From Geoglobus sp. (GTDB taxonomy: Archaea > Halobacteriota > Archaeoglobi > Archaeoglobales > Archaeoglobaceae): a stretch of 10,981 nt of DNA. This document shows positions 6,369 through 10,981 of this stretch, one piece after another. Each line of letters starts with the position of its first letter. The first letter of the stretch is position 1. Under the pieces are notes generated by a model. The model did not search any database. It was not told the origin of the DNA and saw only the letters and a program-made list of their open reading frames with translations. The stretch lies in NCBI GenBank assembly GCA_027019885.1, contig JALUWC010000222.1, positions 1 to 10,981 on the forward strand. Direction: 5' to 3'. The position numbers and the translations under genes are program-made.

Positions 6369-7143
6369 AAGATTTCATTGCTTTTTTCACATCTCCTGTT
6401 TCAGGATCTTTTCCGCAGTCTATTGTGTAGTAACCTGTCTTTTCAAGCCTGACTCCAAGTAATCCTGCCATTGCAGATACAGAATGGCCGTTGAACTTTG
6501 GATTTTTTCTCATTCCACAGAAAAAGGCTCTCTTGCTCAGGATGAGGTAAAGAATCAGAGACACTCTTGACGGTATCAGATTTGCCAGATCGTCAAGTCT
6601 TGCCGAGATCTTTCCGAACCTCTCATATCTACCCTTTCTGTATCCGAGCATGGCATCGCATGTGTTTATGGCTCTGTAGATCAGGGCTCCATGGATTCCG
6701 AATACTGAATAATACAGGAGAGGGGCAAGAACCCCATCAATGAAATTTTCTGCCATGCTCTCTATAACTGCAGAATTCATCATCCACTCTTCAGCATCAT
6801 TCAAGTCTCTGCTGACAATTTTCTTAACTTCCATCAGATTTATCCTCCCGCCTTCAACACACCTCTCTGCATGTTCCAGCATACTCCTGATTGATATTGA
6901 TGTGTAGAGTAGATACCCGGCCAGAATGTACGATAGGGGCTTTGGAATCATTGATGGGATCTCTGCGAGAATGAACGCAAAGATTGTTGTGGCGAGAGGT
7001 GGAATCACACCGAAGACAACTGTTCCGGGCATGAATCTGTCCAGAACTTTGATTATTTTTCCAAACCAGACTGTGGGGTGGACCATTTCAGGAGGCTCCG
7101 ATCTTATAAGCTCGAAGATTATTGCTGTTACAAGTTCAATCAC
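6310..7143 (-). CDS. cbiB: Adenosylcobinamide-phosphate synthase CbiB/CobD
   Basis: Membrane enzyme of cobamide (B12) synthesis that attaches the aminopropanol (phosphate) arm to adenosylcobyric acid, using ATP. At 277 residues it is slightly shorter than bacterial CbiB (about 310-320). Diagnostic motifs are in order: HPTVWFG (22-28), SRDL (111-114), ESMAENFIDGVLAP (128-141), RAINTCDAMLGY (157-168), RLDDLANLIPSR (182-193) and SAMAGLLGVRLEKTGYY (223-239). Several hydrophobic helices span the membrane. The start is GTG: an in-frame stop (TAA) lies a short way upstream with no other start between, and a TATA-like element sits about 28 nt before it, fitting leaderless initiation. The gene converges on and overlaps the DUF401 gene by 59 nt and diverges from the lipoprotein gene. 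No other cobamide gene or cobalamin riboswitch is visible nearby. Identification strong. Confidence 0.93.
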   Translation of the reverse strand: MIELVTAIIFELIRSEPPEMVHPTVWFGKIIKVLDRFMPGTVVFGVIPPLATTIFAFILAEIPSMIPKPLSYILAGYLLYTSISIRSMLEHAERCVEGGRINLMEVKKIVSRDLNDAEEWMMNSAVIESMAENFIDGVLAPLLYYSVFGIHGALIYRAINTCDAMLGYRKGRYERFGKISARLDDLANLIPSRVSLILYLILSKRAFFCGMRKNPKFNGHSVSAMAGLLGVRLEKTGYYTIDCGKDPETGDVKKAMKSFTALSGMAVLSALLLRLLV

Positions 7144-7164
7144 AAAGCTTGTATCTGGCAGGAA

Positions 7165-7177
7165 GTAAAATTTTTAC
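7165..7177 (-). promoter_or_regulatory. TATA-like element for cbiB
   Basis: On the minus strand the sequence reads GTAAAAATTTTAC, a near-palindrome centred about 28 nt before the GTG start of cbiB. It lies in the 79-bp divergent spacer shared with the lipoprotein gene. There is no Shine-Dalgarno sequence before the GTG. Confidence 0.5.
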
Positions 7178-7192
7178 GGATCAGCAGAAAGG

Positions 7193-7200
7193 GTTATATC
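7193..7200 (+). promoter_or_regulatory. TATA box for the PrcB-like lipoprotein gene
   Basis: GTTATATC, preceded by the A/G-rich GAAAGG (possible BRE), is centred about 26 nt before the ATG at 7223. The gap lacks a Shine-Dalgarno sequence, so a leaderless transcript is expected. The box lies only about 20 bp from the cbiB element on the other strand. Confidence 0.55.
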
Positions 7201-7222
7201 CTTCCCTGCAGCCCTGAAACTC

Positions 7223-7702
7223 ATGGATAAGATATTGCAAAATTACACTGGAGCTTTGTTCGTTCTTCTGATTTTAGCAGTCGTTGTTGTTTCAGGATGC
7301 ACAGGGGGCAGTGAAGAAAAAGCTGGAGAGGAATTGAAATTTGATGTGATGTACACCGAGTATCATGCTCCATTCTCTGAGAAAAAGTTTATTGTGATAC
7401 AGAATGAGAGGGAGTTCATGGAGTTAATGAATAAATTAGGGCTCAACCTGAAACCGCCAGATTTTGAAAAATACACGGTAATTGCTCTTTTCATGGGGGA
7501 GCAGAGAACAGGTGGATATTCAATTACTGTTGACAGGATTGTGAGAGCGGGTGATGTTGTCAGGGTTTATGTGAAAAATTCGGTTCCCTCCGACACATGC
7601 ATAGTCATCCAGCAGATCACGAGGCCGTTTCAGATAGTAAAGGTTGAAAAGATAGCTGAAAAGATAGAGTTTGTTGAAAACACACAGGAAGTGAAGTGCT
7701 GA
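7223..7702 (+). CDS. PrcB C-terminal-domain-like lipoprotein
   Basis: This 159-residue exported protein has an N-terminal hydrophobic helix (10-24) ending in a lipobox-like VVSGC with Cys26, followed by a Gly/Ser/Glu-rich linker. It is therefore probably a lipid-anchored protein on the outer face of the membrane. The remaining 120 residues look like the PrcB C-terminal domain: an E-F-x-x-L-x-x-x-L helix (64-72), a YTVIALFMGEQRTGGYS strand-turn (84-100) with the family-typical T-G-G-Y-S/T, and a closing strand containing ITRPFQIVKVEK (132-143). PrcB in Treponema is part of a protease complex; in other organisms the domain occurs in lipoproteins of unknown role, so no specific function can be given. 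It diverges from cbiB and its stop lies 7 bp from the convergent malic enzyme stop. Domain call moderately sure. Confidence 0.75.
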   Translation: MDKILQNYTGALFVLLILAVVVVSGCTGGSEEKAGEELKFDVMYTEYHAPFSEKKFIVIQNEREFMELMNKLGLNLKPPDFEKYTVIALFMGEQRTGGYSITVDRIVRAGDVVRVYVKNSVPSDTCIVIQQITRPFQIVKVEKIAEKIEFVENTQEVKC

Positions 7703-7709
7703 ACACCCA

Positions 7710-9005
7710 TTACATTCTTTCTTTCAACTCTGTTATGAGTTTTATTTTTTCATGGGTGTAATCGAGGATTCTTCTGATCTCCTTTTTGATTTCACTCCTC
7801 GTCATTTCTCTTCTTGCAAGTCCACTCTTCACAGCCTTTTCTGCAACTCTAACAGCGACTTTTTCATGAACCTCAAATTCATCCATCCTTGGTATTATGT
7901 GGTTCTCGTTTAATTTTGGCTTCGCAAAATCATAAAGAGCTTTTGCAGCTTCAATTGCCATCTCATCTGTTATCTCTTTAGCCCTTACCGTAAGAACTCC
8001 TCTGAAAAGACCTGGGAATACCAGGCTGTTGTTCACCTGATTTGGATAGTCACTTCTCCCCGTTCCAACAATTCTCGCTCCCGCATCAATGGCATCTTCA
8101 GGCAGAATCTCAGGAACGGGATTTGCCTCTGCGAATATTATCGGATCATTATTCATCGCCCCTATCCATTCCTTATCAATGACTCCAGGACCCGGAACGC
8201 TTGCAGCAATCACAACATCAGCATTGCTCATCGCTTCTCTTATCCCTCCCCTTTTTCCATTCAGATTTGTTGATTCTGCGATCCACCTCTTGTAGCTTTC
8301 GGGTGTTATGTCCTCTCTGCCGCTGTGTATTATACCCTTCGAATCAACTGCAACAATGTTCTCTCCCGGAACACCATTTTTAATCAGCAGCCTGATTGTG
8401 GCTGTGTTTGCAGCTCCAACCCCTATGATCGCTATCTCCACCTCTTCGAGCCTTTTACCGACGACATCTAAAGCACCAAAGAGCGCTGCAAGTGTGGCTG
8501 TTGCTGTGCCCTGCTGATCATCGTGCCAGACAGGGATGTCAAGTCTTTCCTTAAGTTTTTCAAGCACGTAGAAGCATTTTGGACTTTCAATGTCTTCGAG
8601 GTTTATTCCTCCGAATGAGGGAGAAACCTTCTCCACGATCTCAATGAATTTATCAGCGTCATGCTCGTTTACTGGCAGGGGGATCGCATCAACCCCACCA
8701 AATAACTTGAAAATCAATGCCTTCCCTTCCATAACTGGCAGAGCTGCAAGACTTCCTATGTCCCCCAGTCCAAGTGTTCTCGATCCGTCTGTTACAATTG
8801 CAATGCTGTTGGATTTCCAGGTGAGATGATATGCCTCTTCTGGACTGTTCTCAATTTCCTCACATGCTGCAGCAACACCGGGAGAGTAAAGATATGTTAG
8901 ATCATCAAGACCTCTGAACGGTATTTTTGGTACTGTTTCAATTTTCCCCTCGTAATGCCTGTGTATTCTGAGGGCTTTCTCGTAGACCTCTCTGTTTTCT
9001 GTCAT
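7710..9005 (-). CDS. Malic enzyme, oxaloacetate-decarboxylating malate dehydrogenase
   Basis: Cytoplasmic enzyme that decarboxylates malate oxidatively to pyruvate and CO2 with NAD(P), linking C4 acids to pyruvate. At 431 residues it is the short prokaryotic form without a phosphotransacetylase-like extension. Key residues: YSPGVA (40-45, catalytic Tyr40), EGKALIFK (93-100, Lys95 probably general base), the metal ligands in NLEDIE (135-140) and HDDQQGT (161-167), the Rossmann loop GVGAAN (195-200), and NQVNNS (322-327) of the malate site. Coenzyme preference cannot be read reliably; an acidic Asp221 lies after the second Rossmann strand (VAVDSKG), which could favour NAD. A TATA box sits about 28 nt before the ATG. 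The last 30 residues are charged and helical. It lies 54 bp downstream of the VIT1-like gene on the same strand and converges on the lipoprotein gene. Identification strong. Confidence 0.95.
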   Translation of the reverse strand: MTENREVYEKALRIHRHYEGKIETVPKIPFRGLDDLTYLYSPGVAAACEEIENSPEEAYHLTWKSNSIAIVTDGSRTLGLGDIGSLAALPVMEGKALIFKLFGGVDAIPLPVNEHDADKFIEIVEKVSPSFGGINLEDIESPKCFYVLEKLKERLDIPVWHDDQQGTATATLAALFGALDVVGKRLEEVEIAIIGVGAANTATIRLLIKNGVPGENIVAVDSKGIIHSGREDITPESYKRWIAESTNLNGKRGGIREAMSNADVVIAASVPGPGVIDKEWIGAMNNDPIIFAEANPVPEILPEDAIDAGARIVGTGRSDYPNQVNNSLVFPGLFRGVLTVRAKEITDEMAIEAAKALYDFAKPKLNENHIIPRMDEFEVHEKVAVRVAEKAVKSGLARREMTRSEIKKEIRRILDYTHEKIKLITELKERM

Positions 9006-9028
9006 GGTGTAATGTATATCCTGACTAA

Positions 9029-9036
9029 TTTATAAA
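9029..9036 (-). promoter_or_regulatory. TATA box for the malic enzyme gene
   Basis: TTTATAAA is centred about 28 nt before the ATG at 9005, in the 54-bp gap after the VIT1-like gene. There is no Shine-Dalgarno sequence, so the malic enzyme gene probably has its own leaderless transcript even though the upstream gene runs in the same direction. Confidence 0.6.
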
Positions 9037-9059
9037 ATATGTGGGTAACATTTGTGACC

Positions 9060-9668
9060 TTAAAAGTGTGCCGGGCTGAGTGCTGTAACAACTAAGAGTG
9101 TCAGAACACCTGCAACAATCATTCTGACTCCGGATTTCAAGAGATTCTCTTTTGAAACCCTGCCCATTGACATTCCAACCGCAAAGAGCAGAAGGAATCC
9201 GATAGCTATGGAGACAGGAAAAGCATCTGCCTCTCTCAAAAACAGATAAGGGGTTATTGGAAGAATGCCAGCAGGGATCGGTGCAATTGCGTGAACGAGA
9301 GAACTGACCCTCATGGCAAATCCGTGAGCATCATCTATCAGACACTGTTCACCATCTGCTTTCAGAAGTGCTCTTCTTTTCTTCATAGCCAGAAGTTTTT
9401 GCTCAACCCTTTCAGCCTCAAAAGCTCCCCACCCGCTTGATATACCAAGAGCAAGAGCTGTTGCGACTCCTGCCGTGAATATCATCTGACCGCTTGCCTC
9501 ACCGCTTAAATGCGCACCCAGAACGAGCCCCATTATTGTGAGGACGCCATCAAAAAATCCGATGACAAAATATCTTCTTGATATCGACCCTATATCTGTC
9601 ATTCTTGAGTATATTCTGTACTTTCTTATCCTTTCCTTCCCGGCAATTTTTGAAAGCCATCCACCCAC
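9060..9668 (-). CDS. VIT1/CCC1-like membrane protein (TIGR00267-type), possible metal transporter
   Basis: With the GTG start at 9668 the product has 202 residues and about five membrane segments (approximately 33-54, 62-83, 124-143, 149-168, 179-198). The first carries GFFDGVLTIMGLVLG, the hallmark of the VIT1/CCC1 family of Fe/Mn transporters, and GISSGWGAFEAE (75-86) is also family-typical. Between helices 2 and 3 is a charged cytoplasmic segment (E-A-E-R-V-E-Q-K onward) corresponding to the metal-binding region of VIT1, but with fewer Glu pairs than the plant protein, so transport and substrate are inferred. An in-frame TTG at 9686 would add six residues. I prefer GTG 9668 because the palindromic TATA element at 9690-9697 lies 25.5 bp from it, whereas 9686 would lie upstream of any start of transcription set by that box. 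It shares this promoter with divergent cysS. Confidence 0.82.
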   Translation of the reverse strand: MGGWLSKIAGKERIRKYRIYSRMTDIGSISRRYFVIGFFDGVLTIMGLVLGAHLSGEASGQMIFTAGVATALALGISSGWGAFEAERVEQKLLAMKKRRALLKADGEQCLIDDAHGFAMRVSSLVHAIAPIPAGILPITPYLFLREADAFPVSIAIGFLLLFAVGMSMGRVSKENLLKSGVRMIVAGVLTLLVVTALSPAHF

Positions 9669-9689
9669 TTGGCTCAACTCCAGCAACTG

Positions 9690-9697
9690 ATTTAAAT
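9690..9697. promoter_or_regulatory. Bidirectional palindromic TATA element between the VIT1-like gene and cysS
   Basis: ATTTAAAT is a perfect 8-bp palindrome whose centre is 25.5 bp from the first base of cysS (ATG, 9719) and 25.5 bp from the first base of the GTG start (9668) of the VIT1-like gene. A symmetric TATA box could bind TBP in either orientation and drive two leaderless transcripts. Confidence 0.5.
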
Positions 9698-9718
9698 TAA
9701 AAGGGAATCAGTGGATTT

Positions 9719-10981
9719 ATGAAGATTTTTGATACAATGAGTGGACGGGTTGTGAAGCTTGATATTGGGGAGGTTGTAAGGATATATGTTTGCGGTATAA
9801 CTGCTTATGATTACTCTCACATCGGTCATGCGAGAAATGTTGTCTTTTTTGATACATTCAGGAGATTTCTTGAATTTAAAGGGCATAGGGTAATGATGGT
9901 TCAGAATTTTACAGATATTGATGATAAAATAATAAGCAGAGCAGTAAATGAGGGTAAAAAGGCACTTGAGGTCTCATCAAAGTTCATAGATGAGTTTCTA
10001 AAGGATATAGAAGAGCTGAATGTTAAAGAGTGCATAAGACCTAAGGTCTCGGAGTTCATTCCGGACATTATCGAAGCTGTTAAAACTCTGATAGAGAAGG
10101 GCTATGCATACACTGTTGAGAAGGAGAAAGGAATGGACGTTTACTTCCACGTTCCAGCATTCAAAAGCTATGGGAAACTCTCTAAACTCTCGACAGAAGA
10201 ACTCAGAAGGCACAGAATTGAGCCAGATCCTTCAAAGAAAGATCCAAGAGATTTCGCTTTATGGAAAGCTGCCAAGGAAGAGGATTTTAAGGCAGAATCA
10301 TATTTTGACTCCCCCTGGGGGTATGGGAGGCCTGGATGGCACATAGAGTGCAGTGTCATGTCCTCCAAAATTCTCGGCATCCCCTTTGACATTCACGGGG
10401 GAGGAATGGACCTGATTTTCCCGCATCACGAAAACGAAAGAGCTCAGAGCTTCGGGATGTATGATAAGGAACCCGTTAAATGCTGGCTCCACAACAATTT
10501 TGTTACCGTTAATGGGGAAAAAATGAGTAAAAGTCTTGGCAATATCGTGAGAATAAGGGATGTGGTTGAGGAGCATGGTGGAATGGCTTTGAGATACCTT
10601 CTCCTTTCAGCCCACTACAGACACTCTTTGGATTACTCAGAGGAGAAGATGATTGAAGCCAGAAAATCCTATGAGTATCTGCTCAACTCTCTGAGAAACG
10701 TGGATATGGAGATAGCATACATAAAAACGTTTTATGGAAACAGAGGTGGTGATGCAATCCCCTCTTCAATTGAGGCTTTTGTTGAAGCTTTGGAAAATGA
10801 CTTTAACACTCCAAAAGCCCTTGCCATTATGCACGACTTCGCTTCAAAGGTAAATCGCAAACAGTTCTCTGCGAGTCTTGAAAGCCTTGAAAGAGCTTTT
10901 GACGAACTGTACAGGATGATGGATGTTATGGGCATGATAAGGGAATATGAGAGATCCCCAGTCCTTGGTGAAGAGGACAAA
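9719..10981 (+). CDS. cysS: Cysteinyl-tRNA synthetase, 3' end beyond the window
   Basis: Class I synthetase that charges tRNA-Cys with cysteine. The frame opens with ATG at 9719 and stays open for 421 codons to the last base, so roughly the last 40-50 residues are missing (family length about 460). Seen: the HIGH motif at 34-37 (within SHIGHAR), the KMSKS motif at 268-272 (within GEKMSKSLGN), and the zinc ligands expected for CysRS: Cys25 in YVCGIT, Cys211 in GWHIECS, and His236 and Glu240 in PHHENE. NFTDIDDK (63-70), DPRDFALWK (175-183) and DIHGGGMDLIFPHHENE (224-240) are family hallmarks. The C-terminal part (from about 300) is the helical DALR-type tRNA-binding region. A TATA-like element lies 25.5 bp before the ATG, and the spacer lacks a Shine-Dalgarno sequence. 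Identification certain. Confidence 0.97.
   Translation, partial: MKIFDTMSGRVVKLDIGEVVRIYVCGITAYDYSHIGHARNVVFFDTFRRFLEFKGHRVMMVQNFTDIDDKIISRAVNEGKKALEVSSKFIDEFLKDIEELNVKECIRPKVSEFIPDIIEAVKTLIEKGYAYTVEKEKGMDVYFHVPAFKSYGKLSKLSTEELRRHRIEPDPSKKDPRDFALWKAAKEEDFKAESYFDSPWGYGRPGWHIECSVMSSKILGIPFDIHGGGMDLIFPHHENERAQSFGMYDKEPVKCWLHNNFVTVNGEKMSKSLGNIVRIRDVVEEHGGMALRYLLLSAHYRHSLDYSEEKMIEARKSYEYLLNSLRNVDMEIAYIKTFYGNRGGDAIPSSIEAFVEALENDFNTPKALAIMHDFASKVNRKQFSASLESLERAFDELYRMMDVMGMIREYERSPVLGEEDK

Noticed and set aside
7165..7177. Near-palindrome GTAAAATTTTTAC considered as an operator or a bidirectional TATA box.
   Set aside because: It is not a perfect palindrome and the divergent gene has its own TATA box at the right distance, so a one-direction promoter for cbiB is the simpler reading.
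6369..7222. Cobalamin riboswitch near cbiB.
   Set aside because: The 79-bp spacer before cbiB is too short, contains no B12-box-like sequence, and the gene appears leaderless.

Overview
The window looks like part of the chromosome of a hyperthermophilic archaeon, most likely of the Archaeoglobus/Ferroglobus/Geoglobus group (inference). It combines a formylmethanofuran:tetrahydromethanopterin formyltransferase with a malic enzyme, an archaeal-type tRNA cytidine acetyltransferase, CbiB and several archaea-restricted membrane families (DUF2070, DUF401/TIGR00529, a VIT1-like protein). Arginine is encoded mostly by AGA/AGG. Most first genes have a TATA-like box about 24-28 bp upstream of the start codon and no Shine-Dalgarno sequence, as expected for leaderless archaeal transcripts. 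Genes that follow another gene by overlap do have Shine-Dalgarno sequences.

Layout. Bases 2-1420 hold the 3' part of tmcA, which writes N4-acetylcytidine (ac4C). It overlaps by 20 nt a small ASCH-domain gene (1401-1718) that resembles the E. coli YqfB type of ac4C amidohydrolase. Next is a 940-bp stretch (1719-2658) with no convincing intact gene, only apparently decayed minus-strand fragments (HEPN-like and PIN-like by eye). A C1-pathway gene, ftr (2659-3570), then overlaps a DUF2070 membrane protein (3567-5186) by the four bases ATGA. A DUF401-family transporter-like membrane protein (5220-6368) follows.

On the minus strand cbiB (6310-7143) converges on and overlaps the DUF401 gene by 59 nt. 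A PrcB-domain lipoprotein (7223-7702) is transcribed divergently from cbiB. Converging on the lipoprotein gene is a minus-strand malic enzyme (7710-9005), preceded on the same strand by a VIT1/CCC1-like membrane protein (9060-9668). That gene diverges from cysS (9719 to the window end, 3' end missing) across a short spacer with a symmetric palindromic TATA element.

Biology. The window is mostly housekeeping and central metabolism: tRNA modification and charging, C1 transfer, cobamide synthesis, the malate-pyruvate link and membrane transport. The most interesting observation is the overlapping pair of an ac4C-writing enzyme and a putative ac4C-hydrolysing enzyme, which suggests a compact write/erase (or write/salvage) module for acetylated cytidine. 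Also worth attention are a formyltransferase with a divergent N-terminal signature coupled to DUF2070, and the bidirectional promoter between the VIT1-like gene and cysS.
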